NCBI GenBank assembly: GCA_002633025.1
Contig: NMRB01000002.1
Span: 587,771 to 651,770, forward strand
DNA: 64,000 nucleotides
Origin: Notospermus geniculatus
Taxonomy: Eukaryota > Nemertea > Pilidiophora > Heteronemertea > Lineidae
Direction of reading: 5' to 3'
Part shown: one piece after another, positions 36,610 through 48,375 of the stretch
Layout of the letters: each line of letters begins with the position of its first letter
Numbering within the stretch: position 1 is the first letter of the stretch
Program-made: the position numbers and the translations under genes
The notes under the pieces: model-generated
Told to the model about the DNA's origin: nothing
The model's database searches: none
What the model saw: the letters and a program-made list of their open reading frames with translations, nothing else

Positions 36610-39600
36610 GTTGCTGTGTATATGAAGTACGTGACATGCAGGGAATGTAAAAAAGTCATAGAAAGAACAAGGCCTACCCACCAACCTACCTTCATCCTAG
36701 TGCTGTATACCGGTATATGTTTCCACGCCGAGCATATCGACAGTTTCGACATAAGTTCCGAAAAAAAGGAAATTCGAGAAAAGTTGTTGATTAAAGTGTC
36801 GTGTGAACGATCCAAATGCACAACCGACCGTGTATTTCAGCCGCCATAGGCCTACCTAGTTTTAGGCTCATCGATTCAGCACTTCCAGTCACAAAAGCAC
36901 AATCATTGCGTTTGGCTTTCTGCATGTGGTTCGACAGGGCCTATATGTGCAAAGCGTGCTGTTTTGTTCTGTCATTGAAATCATTTTAGTGGGTACTTGA
37001 AATTCGTTTTGAAACTTCAATTTGACTGTTCTGTCTGTACGTCGGACAATGATTGCCACGTGATGCCTAGACAGAGAGTCAGTCCACCAAGGCTGATGTC
37101 GTTTTGAATGACCAAAGATAATGACTTCATGCATAATCGTAGCTTTCAGGTCGATCCTTCATCGGTGTTGGAATGAATCGGGGAATACGTATGGACAGTA
37201 GTCTGCCAGAAAGCCAGGATCGGTGTTGTCAATTTCGGTCAGCGTTGACCATTGCCAAGGCTAATTCTGGCATGAGCACAGAGCCTTTTGAAACGTCTAG
37301 CAGGGTTGAATCAGCTACGTTCGTGATCAGCCAATCAGGAGGGTTTTTCACCGACAAATGGCACTAGCCTACTCGGTCAGTTGACAAATGAGTTTGAGGG
37401 ACCCACATTCCGCCATTCAGATACTGAATTCGAGGTGACTCTCGAAAGTGTGTGGTAGGCCTACATGTTAGCGGTGCTGCGTGGTAAGATATCCAGTGGA
37501 TGTAAATAAAGGGAATAGTGTAGGATAACCAGTCACGTAATACACATTATACGCTTGTCGACACGTACATGTATCGTAATCTGATGGGGAAAGATACATG
37601 TAGGTAAAGATTCGGCTTGTGACCGATACGACGTCAGTTGACGTATCCATGTGACCTATTTTTGAATCAGGCTTATTTTAAGGGCTAATGTCTCAGTTAT
37701 GGCAACTTGGTTCGGTTTTTCGGCAAACATCAGCTTTCTATCGAATCATTATCGAAGAATACAGCAGGAAAACCAGCGCATTTCTCCGTGACTTGCAATG
37801 AATATTCAATAAAATGCGTTGAGAAAACCAGTCGTAATTCATCATCTTTTAAAAAGTAACAAAAACTTTGTTCACGGCTGAGTTGGTATAACACCAATAG
37901 ATCATTATTTTCAAATATTTGAATATTCTGCGAAGCCAAATACATATAACACGACACGCAAATGTACCATGATCATTAACCTGGTCAACCTCTCATAACC
38001 AGTGAACATTAATTTGGTCCCATTAGAAGTAGAAAAAGACGTTCGAGACGATGATCAATATCTTGGATACATGTTCCTAGATTGATATGACGATAATTGT
38101 CCCTTATTATGAGGAGACCAAACTCATCCAAGGTCTTGACACTGTTGCTATCTGATGCTGATATTGTATCGGTTAGTTGGTGACCACACAATTTGGTCTC
38201 AGAGTTCACCTGTCATGTTTTGTCATGTTCTTCAAGTCGATGGGAGGTAGGCCTATTAGGGCCTACATATAAATTTTTCGACCCAATGACTTTTCTTTCT
38301 TTCGAAATCTCGTTTCTAAATGATTTTCTCGTAACCCTACGGCACGGTGTTGACAGCGGATGACGCCCAAGGCTGATCATCAGAATTTTAACGACACGGA
38401 TCATCTTCAGCCCAGAATTCGTATTCAAGGCGATTTACGACAAGCTTAACGTGCACTCAGTGATCTTCGTTCTCCGATTCGAGTGGTACATCAGCAACTG
38501 GAACTAATCCATCAGATTTAACACTTAACCTAGTACTTAACGACGAAGTTTTCTACGTCTTTTAGTTTACGAACAATTAAAAAGTCTAACTACACACTTG
38601 TTACTACTCTTTCTCTCTGTTTATCTAATCGTTGTTTCCATGACTACATGATGCTCTACCTTTTACAAGTTTTATACCATATCGTATGATATCTAGCCCG
38701 GAGTCATTTCACCATGGTACTGTCCATGTGTTTATCTTCTTGTACATCTAAACTACGATAATTTTAACATCAAGGAAGGACCTCCATAACAACTTTGTTA
38801 ATTGAAAGACAAAAAGTCGTCTTCATACTTTCGTATCCAGGCAATTCCAGAAATGACTTCGATTCCAGTATTACTATAGCTTTGAGCCAGGAAGTCGGCG
38901 ACCTCGGCTGAAATCCCACCAGGATTCCAAATTCAATGCTAATTTGGCGGTGCAGCATGGATAGTCGGCGGATGATGGAGCAGGCCTTTGAGAATTCCCC
39001 CAATCAAACACTGGCATTCGCGGTTCGGCCAATTAGGTTAGAACGTTTATCAGACAGTAATAGTCTATTTTTGTGTACCTAATTGATTAGAAATTCGTTT
39101 AGGGGCATTGTCCCTTGGTGGTTTCGAAGTAGCCTCTTGCACGGTACCATGGCCTCATTACGTAACACAGAAAATAAAATGTTGTTCATTAGGGAATCTC
39201 AAATTAACACGGACCGAAACATCTACCGAAGAATCTGATTGGTGGAACGCCTGCAGTACGCGCCGCGCACGCGCCAGTCTGTCACCGGCTTTATGCACGT
39301 CCCCGAGGCCTATGGAGTATACTGGTTGAAATCTGACACCTCTTGCCAAAGACAAGTACCGGTATGCTTTTATAGGTCCTTCATGAAAAGGCACGATCTT
39401 ATATATTGAGCCCTCTCCGTTCCCAGTTAATGCTGCGTGGTGAACCTTTGAAGCCTTACACACGTAAAGAGCCGGATGTGCACATCGCGTTTGATTGGTC
39501 AACTGAAGATTTGGCTTTTGTACGGGTGCATGCACAAAGCACCAGTCTATAGTTCATTCAAGGCGAATTGTACGAGTTGGTACCAGTGTGTTCTGAGTGC

Positions 39601-40077
39601 ACAGTTTGCTAAATGCATTTGCAATGATATGATCATCACTGCTGCATTCATCGCGTTGCCCGTTTGCTACTCTGGGTGCTAAAATTTCAAAGCATGTGCA
39701 AAAGGTGAAGAAGAACCAGGGATTAGTAATTGAGCAATTAAATGTGTAATAGCTGTGATTCCTCCAAGGATGGAGGAGAAGGTCGTGAGAATCAAGATGA
39801 TTCCATTACAAACCTGTTTTTCGATATTTTCCTTAAAAAGTGTTGGATGTCTATCCTTAGAAGAAGGCAATGAAGCGAAAAGCATCCCTGCTAAACGGAG
39901 TATGCTTGCTTACCGATACGTTCATAGCCATCAGAAACATGCTTTTAACCATGTAAACGATTGAACATGCTAGCATAAGTGCAATAACTAAGAAAAAAGC
40001 CAGAGCAATTCTGCAGATTCTCTGATGGACAGAGACAAATATTTATATTTCATGTACAGCTGTTTCTTCGTTTCAAA
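36610..40077. other. Non-coding stretch
   Basis: No gene or repeat family was recognised. Frames at 36889-37134, 38770-39003 and 39158-39535 (minus) and 39755-39964 (plus) are short or poor in composition. TAGGCCTA palindromes occur near 36847, 37456 and 38248. Confidence 0.45.
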
Positions 40078-40500
40078 TCAAACTGCCAATGATTCATATA
40101 CTTGGCAAGCATGGCTTACGAAAAGATGCTTTACACACGAGCATAAGTAAACTGCATTTCCACCTGTCTTGTACCGCACAAAGAAGTTGCCAGTTCTAGG
40201 CCATTGCTTTTCCCTGTCTTACAATCGAAGTGTCAAGGATCCATCTTCATGTTATGTACTTGGTAAGCATGGCTTATGACATGATGAGGATGATGATGAA
40301 CTATCATCGCTTTACACACGAGCAGAAGAAACTTGCATTTCCACTTGCCCTGAACCCGAACAAAGTGAGTTACCAATTCTCAGACGAATGCTTTCCGTTC
40401 AGAAGCAAACTCTCAAGGATCCATCTACATTGTAATTGACAAGTACGTCTTATAAAACGATGAGGATAATGAACTTATCATTTCATTCCCCTCTTCAAGT
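40078..40500. repeat. Three imperfect tandem repeats of about 155-180 bp
   Basis: Units start at about 40078, 40233 and 40413. The first two share CTTGGYAAGCATGGCTTA, GCTTTACACACGAGCA and GCATTTCCAC in the same order. The second and third share TCAAGGATCCATCT at their starts and GATGAGGAT further in. The third unit is partial. Identity is about 70-75% by eye, so the duplication is old. The plus-strand frame 40230-40439 reads through unit 2 but is not kept in unit 1, so it is not a protein repeat. Confidence 0.7.
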
Positions 40501-42102
40501 CCAGACATTTTAATGCGTGGGCTATCCATTGTCTGAGTGGTAATAGAAAAAAAGTCAGTAAAAGACGCATCCACGCTGTTAGAACGCTTCCCCGATGCAA
40601 CGTACGAAGGAGCGCGCGGACTTGTTCGTTTTACCATTCAGGTAATCCTTAATGGCCAATAAACAGGTCGAGTAATGGCGGTACTTACGATGTTTGGGAA
40701 TAAACTGGTGTGTAGGGAACCAGGTGCGGAAATGGTGTTTGAAACATATAGTGTTCCCTTACTTGTTACGGTTGTATACCCATGACAAGGAAAATTAAGG
40801 TATAGCTGATGAAAGAATGATACCTTTATTATCATGTTTTTGTCGTATTGTGACCATCCGCCAACCATGCGGCGACGTCAAATGTCGTGACCTTTGACTT
40901 GGCTAATCTTGGGATGATACATGTAGATCAGGAAAGGAAAAATGTCGTTACGGATTGTGTCGCTTTGTCATGCGATTGATCATTTGGTTGGGAATCCAAC
41001 GTGACAGTGTCTATCATGTTCCTAACCATCGCCTTTATGACTAGTGAGAAAAAGTCGAGATATTGTTACATGATTTTGTAAGTCATTTATGACAGCGTAG
41101 TCACTAACATAAAATGGCGTCGTGTCGACTCTTTGGCATTTGCATCCAAAAATAGACGACTAAAATTTCACTAAAATGCTTGTATAATGTTACATTTATA
41201 TGGGAATGGCTGTCTCGTGTATGCTAATTAGATCAAAATCTTCGCCCTCGCCTCTAATCGCGCAGGCCTCGCAACAAGTTTAAATATAGAAAATAACAAT
41301 ATTAGCCCAAGTCCCGCTGACGCAGGTCTATTCAACATTTTTCGTTGCCTAGTAACTGGTACGAAAATCCGATAATAGTTGAGCAAAGATGGGGGCCTAT
41401 GTTATTGGAAGAAAGCTGCAGCGTACATGAGAATAACCAAGCGACGCACCGTTGTTGCTTACTGCCTTAGTTTTCTTTGTCATCTCCGTAGTTTCCAAAG
41501 GTCAACCTCGTTTTCATTGATGGACAATGAGGAAATAAGTATATTACTTAGAAAACATGAAAGATGGCAGTTGAAATCAACAGGACGTGATAGGATAAAA
41601 GTTGTACATTACAGCGAACCTTGATATTCGACCCTGACGCCTTAAAAGAAAGGTCAAGTGGTATTATCTTGTAATTCAGCAAGAAATAATAAATATACTA
41701 CACTTAAATTTAACCTTCGATGCCATAGGTTCATTTGCAAGGTGAGCACGAGAAATCTCTTGTCACGTAGCTCAAGTCTAGACGGAATCTGAATCCGTGG
41801 ATGGCCATCCGTCCCACGGTACTGATGTTTCGTCATTAACTAGCCATCCCCAACTCCCATCATAATGGAAACCAGAATCAAAGGTCTGAATCCTTTGACA
41901 CGGAGGAATCGTTCTCCTGTTTGATGTTTGAGGCGCTCGATGAGGGAATACTACACTAAAATATACGCCCATGGATGATCATCCACATTGACATCATGAT
42001 TTCTGATCACTAGGCTTCATTCGATGTCTACATATCACAGATCTACGATACAGTAAACGGAGTTTGCCTTCTTTTCGCGAAACCAACGCTGCTGAGCATA
42101 TA
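40501..42102. other. Non-coding stretch
   Basis: No repeat family was recognised. The start-like AAAATGGCG at 41113 opens only 13 codons. The frame at 41379-41624 (81 codons) has no splice support. An ATG at 41390 in the context AAGATGGGG opens a similarly short frame. Confidence 0.45.
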
Positions 42103-42222
42103 GGGCCGTATTCAAGAAGCTTCCTTAATAAGTGTAAGGTTGACCTTAATCTTTTGTATTCTTCTCTGCAAACAAAGCTAAAGGTCGACCTCACAGTTAA
42201 GGAAGCTTCTTGAATACGGCCC
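42103..42222. mobile_element. Palindromic MITE, GGGCCGTATTC family, copy 2
   Basis: GGGCCGTATTCAAGAAGCTT at the left is matched by AAGCTTCTTGAATACGGCCC at the right; the arms continue through CCTTAA and GACCTT segments. The 120-bp copy has the most regular ends of the three copies. ATA on both sides (42100-42102, 42223-42225) may be a 3-bp target duplication. TAGACTTCGAAA follows the right end, as in copy 1. The minus-strand frame 41994-42254 runs through the element and is not trusted. Confidence 0.88.
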
Positions 42223-43257
42223 ATAGACTTCGAAAGGGACCGATTCTTTAACATGCTACTTCCTAAATGTAATAACTAAAAGAACAGAAGGTTCAATAAT
42301 GATCTTGCGGGCCAATTTTGTATGACCAGTTATCGAAAAGAAACCGTTTTCACACAAACCGCTGGCGATAACAGAAGAAGAGTAGAAAGACTGCAACTTA
42401 AAAGAAAAAGAGACCAGGATTGGCTGGCGTTGCCCATACACCTTTCTTTTTTTATCCGTTGTTGTTGTTATGGGGTGCAGTCAGCGTCATTCATTAGTCT
42501 GTCCATCATTTTTCCTGCCTTAATCATGCTTATCGTACTAGACCTATCCCGATTTTACCAGTATTGGAATACTCTACATCAATAAAATGACGCTGATTAA
42601 AGTAAACATACATCATCCGACGTTGTTTTTTCGGAAAGGTTTCTCCAGTCAAAAATAGACGCCGATCTATAACAAATATGTCAAAAATTAATAATTGATT
42701 GAAAAACGTATACGTGCTCTTTTTGTGATGTTACCTCGCTGAATTCATTGATTATTGAATCCAGGTCTCACTGTCAACGATCATTTAGTATTTAGCAGTA
42801 TTTTTGGTAGCTGTGCATGAAAAGAGAATGGAATCTCAGTTCATCTCTCTCTTTCTCTTTGTTTCAGTGCGTAAGCGTACGTTGCGTCAATTCGAAACGT
42901 ACGGCTTTCAATCACAACGCAGTGGAACAAATTGCAATTCTTGTCTTAAACCCATCGACACAGTTACTCGACAAATATTGCTCCAACACATACAAATTAA
43001 TAATTCTCGCTCTCTTTCGATTATTTTATGGTAATTTCACATTGTGCTGCTATTTCATATTCTTTGTGTGTAACATTTCATTAATGTCAGGCGCCACTTC
43101 ATTTATTACATCTAGTGATTAACAACTCGTGAGTGGATTAATTCAGGTTCTCATAATAATTCACGATGTAACAATTTCAATAAGTGCATGTCGAGTATGA
43201 AACAAATGTCTCGTAAACATCACGTTCTTATGTCACTTTTTATCAGCTCTTCAAGAA
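42223..43257. other. Non-coding stretch
   Basis: No gene or repeat family was recognised. Frames at 42322-42585, 42804-43034 and 42817-43122 are hydrophobic or low in quality and overlap in different frames, as expected by chance. Confidence 0.45.
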
Positions 43258-43408
43258 NNNNNNNNNNNNNNNNNNNNNNNNNNNNNNNNNNNNNNNNNNN
43301 NNNNNNNNNNNNNNNNNNNNNNNNNNNNNNNNNNNNNNNNNNNNNNNNNNNNNNNNNNNNNNNNNNNNNNNNNNNNNNNNNNNNNNNNNNNNNNNNNNNN
43401 NNNNNNNN
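43258..43408. other. Assembly gap of 151 N
   Basis: The bases are unknown. The flanks (TATCAGCTCTTCAAGAA and GAGGGGCCCAAAGAAAAC) share no repeat that I can see. Any open frame crossing the gap is an artefact. Confidence 0.99.
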
Positions 43409-43452
43409 GAGGGGCCCAAAGAAAACAGCTCACCTCAAAAGGCAGTCACTTA

Positions 43453-43601
43453 AGCGGGTGATCCACTGTCGCGATTTTGGCTTGAGACGGGGTTGCGGTC
43501 CCTTGCGATCGTCTTATATGGCAATCGGAAGTCCTTATATGGTAACCGCAAGGGAACGCAAACGCGTCTCAAGCCAAAATCGCGACAGTGGATCACCCGC
43601 T
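43453..43601. mobile_element. 149-bp hairpin MITE with TTA target duplication
   Basis: AGCGGGTGATCCACTGTCGC at the left and GCGACAGTGGATCACCCGCT at the right begin an inverted repeat of about 38 bp with no mismatch that I can see. A second stem (CCCTTGCG/CGCAAGGG) lies further in. TTA flanks both ends (43450-43452, 43602-43604), the TWA duplication expected of PIF/Harbinger elements. Near-identical arms suggest a young insertion. It lies about 90 bp upstream of a promoter-like region. Confidence 0.88.
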
Positions 43602-43668
43602 TTAGGCTATTCGTCGTTTCGATGCCCCTCCGCCGTCTTGGTTGCAACGGGATTTCTCTGTATGCAAA

Positions 43669-43783
43669 TTGGCCTTTTGGTAGGCAAATTTCATTGGCCC
43701 AATCACATGAATTGGTTTTGCCTGGGATAGATGCGCGCGCATGAAATCACCGCAAAAAACAACATGGCGGGGCCGTCGAAACG
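43669..43783 (+). promoter_or_regulatory. Candidate TATA-less promoter: CCAAT cluster, NRF1-like and YY1-like motifs
   Basis: Four CCAAT boxes in either orientation lie within about 50 bp (ATTGG near 43669, 43693 and 43712; CCAAT at 43699). They are followed by the palindrome ATGCGCGCGCAT (43731-43742), close to the NRF1 site, and AACATGGCGG (43761-43770), a YY1-type element. This order, NF-Y then NRF1 then YY1 at the start of translation, is typical of housekeeping promoters in animals. The identification rests on motif order only. Confidence 0.4.
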
Positions 43784-43802
43784 ATGAATAACGCTGCTGG
43801 AA
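43784..43802 (+). CDS. Candidate initiator micro-exon, unknown product
   Basis: An ATG at 43784 (context AACGATGAA) opens six codons (MNNAAG) plus one base and meets a consensus donor GGAA|GTGAGT at 43803. An upstream ATG at 43764 in AACATGGCGG context reads MAGPSKR and stops at the TGA overlapping this ATG, so it would be a tiny upstream ORF. The case depends on the promoter-like motifs just upstream. No downstream exon was identified. Confidence 0.22.
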
Positions 43803-44280
43803 GTGAGTTTTAAAAGGTAGGACAACAAATCTATAGCAGACGATATCTTAAAGTCGACAGTGTATCGAACCCCGATCCCAGCAGCATAACATCCCCTCAC
43901 AAAAGGATTCAATTAGCCCAACATCATCGCTCCTCGTGGGATCGGAAATAGGAGAAACTTGCTCCTGGTGGGGACATGTATTAGGTTAGTCATAACAAGA
44001 GATCACCAACTGAACATCGTGTAAGATATATCTTGTATTGAATCTCTCAACAAGAACGAATATTGCCGTGAGGCTTAGCGTTGTAAGGGGGCGACAAGAA
44101 CAGAGGGAGCCTTCTTTTCTAAAGGTGTACGTGCTGTAGCGGAAGGGTAATGTATCTGTAAGTTGTAAACCATGGCAACAGTTGATGTAGGCCTACCGCA
44201 GTTTTAAACGCTACGAGGGGATATGCAGGTTGGGATATTGACAACAGCTTTCAAAAAAAAATATAAAAATAGGAGAACAT

Positions 44281-44541
44281 CACTGAAAAACTCTGCTTCG
44301 ACAAAATGACGAACTTAGGTTCGTTTTCCATTTATCACCTAACTGAGTATCTAATTCGTCGAAATGGTAAATCCACGCTTCATCATTTTGACGAACCCTT
44401 GTTGTATCTCAAACAATGTCTAACAAGGTTCGTCCAAATGACGACCGTGGATTTTGTCATTTCGACGAATTAGATACTCAGGTGATAATTGGAAAACGAA
44501 CCGAGTAAGTTCGTCATTTTGACTAAGCAGAGTTTTTCAGT
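44281..44541. mobile_element. 261-bp palindromic MITE
   Basis: CACTGAAAAACTCTGCTT at the left is matched by AAGCAGAGTTTTTCAGT at the right. The arms remain complementary with gaps to the centre, sharing GACGAACTTA, GGTTCGTTTTCC, GAGTATCTAATTCGTC and AATCCACG in order. The motif TTCGTC/GACGAA is repeated within each arm. Target duplication is unclear (ATC left, ATA right). No coding capacity. Confidence 0.85.
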
Positions 44542-46571
44542 ATATGTATTCATATAACCTAGTCTACTATTCGATTCGTAACGGCCTCGTTTTGTCATTC
44601 CAGGGAGGGTAATATGCAAGGTGCATTGCAAACAGGAAAACTGCTTTTATTTTATTCATCTCCTCTTATCAATAATCTGGTCACGCCCTAACCACCTCGA
44701 ATACCAAGTCATTGCTCTTACCGTCTGCAGATGACAACGTCAGGAGCGAAGTCGATAGTGTACGTGTCTGCTTTTCATTTTACACTTCCCGTTAAACAAC
44801 CAGAAAACAAGGTCAAGATCAGAGAATAAACCAGAAGGAAGGAAATGTCTTGAAATTACATGAGTGAAGGCCAGCTTTGATACGGAACAGCCGAGCGGAT
44901 AATCTTGGACAGTTGTTAGTGATGGCGAATTTAATGAGAGGGCCGAATCAAAAGGGTTATTACTTAGCGTTATTTCAAAGTATCTCTTTTACCTTGAACA
45001 AGATGACAGGCTAATGCTACATTTTACTTAAAATGGCAATGTCTAATGCGCATGCATCAATGACAGTGGGATTCGGTGATCGACAGACCGATCGTGCTCA
45101 GGTGACGAGTCACGTCGTCCGGCGATGCTTCATATGCCAACGACATTCTTGAAGGACAGAAGCGGTTCACACGTGTCAACTGAACCATTACAGAAACGTG
45201 TTACCAACCACTGTGTTGCTTATTCAGAACTCACAATGGTGTTTCTGGACTTTCCCACGATGTTGCACTTTTAAAACGGCATATGCCTTTTAAAGTATAG
45301 GTTTACCGATGTTGGCATTGATAGATATAGCCCTATGTTACGGGAATGGCCATTTGAAATAACGTCACGTCATATTAATTTGTATTTCCTCCTGGTATTT
45401 CACATAAATCCTCTCGTTGGTTCCATTGGTACTACCGTCAGGAAATCGTGGACGATTGGACGATCTCTACATGCATAAGTCACTTTCCATCCTCGTGGCC
45501 AGATAGTCGTCTGTGAAATCCTGTACTAATTTGCCACAGGAAGTAGTTCTTAAAGAAATTGTGGCTTTTATATCAACAAGGGGTGGGTGTCCATTACAGA
45601 AGTAAATGGTGGATGTCAAACCACTTGCTGGATAGATAAAACTGCTAGATACGTGTAGGCGACATTATGTGGGGTCGAGATAGGGCAGCCGCATGGAGGT
45701 AGCTTTACTACGGGAGTAATCGTGAGCTTTTTAACATCAAAGCTGCTGTTTCACTTTGAAAAATGAAACCTTTTGATAAATTTTGAATGATCTGCACGTA
45801 ATGTACACCTCCAATATGATTAACTCGTGCTTCTCAAGGAAGATACTGATCAGAATAATCTTACTAAGTTGTTCACGGATTGTATTCCTCAATATTTCTC
45901 GCATTCCATACTTTGAAATACCGTTAGAGGTTTCACAGTGTCGGGTATCACCATGCACTGACTCACAACTGACCAAATACTCATTAACAACAACAATACC
46001 AGCACTAATCAACAGCAAGTCGATCGAATCGCCCAGCAACAAACAGCCCATTCTATCACGTTCTCCCCAGACGTCGACGAACTAAATCACGATTCCTCCA
46101 TTCTGGAGACAAAAATGTCCAATCAACAGACTCTCCCGTTGCTCCTTCATCAAGTTGAATACCTTTGGTAGCGCTTTATCGAACTTAAACTAAAGGGCCA
46201 CCTAAAGTGAGACTGTGTTCGTTTGTCACATTATAGTCCGCTGGGGTAACATTAATAACACTGCAGACCGACATAGTTTGACAGAACTGTCAGCTCGTCA
46301 CTTCTGTAACCAGAGCCTAGAAACTGAATAGCAAGTCTCAGATGGGATTTCACGTCTTTGCATCGAATGCTAAATTTTCTCCTTTTTTTCGTTTTTACGA
46401 TGAATCTGCGTGTTCCGTTTGCAAAGTGGAAAATACATGTTTAGTCTACTGTGGTGATGTTTTGATTTTTGACTTCTGTTTGCAAAAGAGAGCGTATCAG
46501 ATTGGGGCTCGTGAGATTAACCTCATGGTAATTCATTTAATATTGAGATTGGACGAGAGTGAAAGAAATTA
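44542..46571. other. Non-coding stretch
   Basis: No repeat family or convincing exon was recognised. The frames at 45737-46051 (minus) and 45783-46085 (plus) cover the same bases in opposite directions. The plus frame 46342-46572 (76 codons, EINLMVIHLILRLDESERN at its end) abuts the next candidate. Confidence 0.45.
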
Positions 46572-46940
46572 ATGACGTCCAGTGTAACGTCATCTTCATC
46601 AATCGTTTTTGTTCAGGTGAAGGAGGTTAACCTTGATTCGTTTAATGTACATGTGCTGTACACTATCTTTTCGATAAAGCGTCACTTTCACAAAATTAAA
46701 CTCCTGGACGTGTCATTGTCGGGTTCACTGCTGATAGACATCTTCATTAGATTAGTAAAACTTCCGACATATCACACGTTCAATCATGGATTTGTCAACA
46801 GGGGGAAAATTCAACCACGCATTATCACGCGGATGTGGTGGTTGTCGTCATGCAATATGCTAACCTCTGTGGTTCTGTTCACGCCTGAAGACCACTTTAC
46901 GGTTGCTGGTGACGGCTATCGATTGGTTACCAGACGATAA
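46572..46940 (+). CDS. Candidate ORF or exon, unknown product
   Basis: This 122-codon frame begins with an ATG at 46572 and ends at TAA 46938-46940. Codons 1-15 are serine/valine-rich. At 46611-46622 TTGTTCAGGTGAAG can be read as a strong acceptor (TCGTTTTTGTTCAG) or as a donor CAG|GTGAAG, so the true coding part could be on either side. The 3' part reads well (HKIKLLDVSLSGSLLIDIFI and TPEDHFTVAGDGYRLVTRR). No family is recognised. Confidence 0.2.
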   Translation: MTSSVTSSSSIVFVQVKEVNLDSFNVHVLYTIFSIKRHFHKIKLLDVSLSGSLLIDIFIRLVKLPTYHTFNHGFVNRGKIQPRIITRMWWLSSCNMLTSVVLFTPEDHFTVAGDGYRLVTRR

Positions 46941-47574
46941 ATCACTCTGGCCCCCAAAATGAGGAGAGTTTAGACAAGCAGTGTTTAGGATTCGGCCATA
47001 TATTCTGTTTGCATGTGGTTAGTTGGCGACCGAGACTATCTTGCGGGAGACATCTGAATTTTTAGTGGATCTTTTGGCAATGAAGATTTTAAAATTCAAC
47101 GCAGCAACAATTCAAATTGGACTCGAAGGACACTTTCAAAAATACATGATAACGAAATGACCAGATTGTCCTGACAATGTGGCGTGTGTGCATGACATAT
47201 AACGGATCTTTTAATCTACATGTAGAAGGCCATACCATACGTTCAGAAGACAGCATTCATAAGAGCCGAAACATGGAGGTACAATGTTAGGCCAGTAGGC
47301 CGATACATAGGGATGGAGTTAACGTTTGCTGCTGCTGTGAGCCTGCCTACTACAAATCCCTTGCGACTTGCTTATGAACCAATAGTCGCAGCGGAATCTG
47401 TGACTGCCTAATGATATTGATCTGCAGACCAGCAGTTGATTAATCGCACTCCCCTCCATCATCAAACTCGGCGTTTGAACGGGCCGTTCACTTTCGCTTG
47501 GTTCTCGAGCATTGCTATCGATCCTGACAAAAAAGCACCTTTGTGTGTGAATAAAAAGATAGAATACGCTCACT

Positions 47575-47892
47575 TTGGTGATTTCTTTATACAGAGACGA
47601 TCACTGTTTATTGTCTATGTGTTTCATTCAAGAATCACGAAGGCTTAGGAACCGGAATGGACAAATTGAACGTGAGTCAATAACCAACAGACAGATAAGC
47701 GGCCTGGCAAGAATTTTTTGGGATGAACGATCACTGGGATGGGCGTTGTTGGCAAAGACCTTTGATGTCAGTGCATGCTTACTGTTCAACGAAGACTACC
47801 TCTATCAGGACGACCATTTCTGCACAATATGGCACGTGAATCGTGCTGTGCTTGATGAAAGCAATGGTGGCCGTTGTCAGGAGAGGCATTGA
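47575..47892 (+). CDS. Candidate exon or ORF, unknown product
   Basis: The frame has 105 codons ending at TGA 47890-47892, with an internal ATG near 47617 (MCFIQESRRLRNRN). The latter two-thirds look protein-like: ISGLARIFWDERSLGWALLA, then FNEDYLYQDDHFCTIWHVN. No domain is recognised. A second frame (47843-48061; MVAVVRRGIDMSRPKVT, then a serine/glutamate/arginine-rich stretch) overlaps its end, so a frameshift or chance must be considered. Confidence 0.2.
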   Translation: MVISLYRDDHCLLSMCFIQESRRLRNRNGQIERESITNRQISGLARIFWDERSLGWALLAKTFDVSACLLFNEDYLYQDDHFCTIWHVNRAVLDESNGGRCQERH

Positions 47893-48207
47893 CATGTCAA
47901 GGCCCAAGGTCACTTCGCCCTTCGAACTACTCTCCCTGAGCGAGAGTCGGAGTGAGGGACGCTTGGCAGGGAAAGGTGAGGAGAGGCGCGGACTTGACAA
48001 ACCTGAAAAAGACTTACTCTACGGCGGCGCACATGTAAAACTCAGACACTTTACGAGGTAGGCCTACATTACTTCAGGGATTGCAAAAGCATGAGCTCAA
48101 TGGCGGAGAAGTCCAGAAGTACATGTACAATCGCATTAATCAGACATGGTGAAAAATATAACGATCGGAATCGAATTGGTTACTGGTGATGAACCCGTCA
48201 TGTCCGA

Positions 48208-48375
48208 TCATAAAACATCTCCGGTCGAGCATGCATGATTAAACACAACTTGGATTATATTTGGAAATTTCCCCCAAAGATACTCCCACCGCGTGAATAT
48301 GATACATAGCGATGTGATGGGCTGGTTGGAGGTCGTGGATTTTGAAATTGTGTCAGCAACCATTTTTTTCGCCAT
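48208..48375 (-). CDS. Candidate small ORF with CRE just upstream
   Basis: On the minus strand an ATG in strong context (CAAAAATGGCGA) opens 55 codons (MAKKMVADTISKSTTSNQPI and on) and stops at TGA 48208-48210. Eight bases upstream of the ATG is a perfect CRE palindrome TGACGTCA (48383-48390). The peptide ends with a hydrophobic-aromatic segment. No family is recognised, and the coincidence of CRE and ATG may be chance. Confidence 0.15.
   Translation of the reverse strand: MAKKMVADTISKSTTSNQPITSLCIIFTRWEYLWGKFPNIIQVVFNHACSTGDVL

Noticed and set aside
36270-36637. Overlapping frames on both strands rich in similar peptides
   Set aside because: They are the two faces of a palindromic MITE, which makes both strands encode related peptides.
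40230-40439. Protein repeat in the three-unit tandem array
   Set aside because: The frame is open in unit 2 only; unit 1 and unit 3 do not keep it.
43188-43730. 180-codon plus-strand open frame, the longest nominal ORF
   Set aside because: It crosses 151 unknown bases and then runs through the hairpin MITE at 43453-43601; neither part is evidence of coding.
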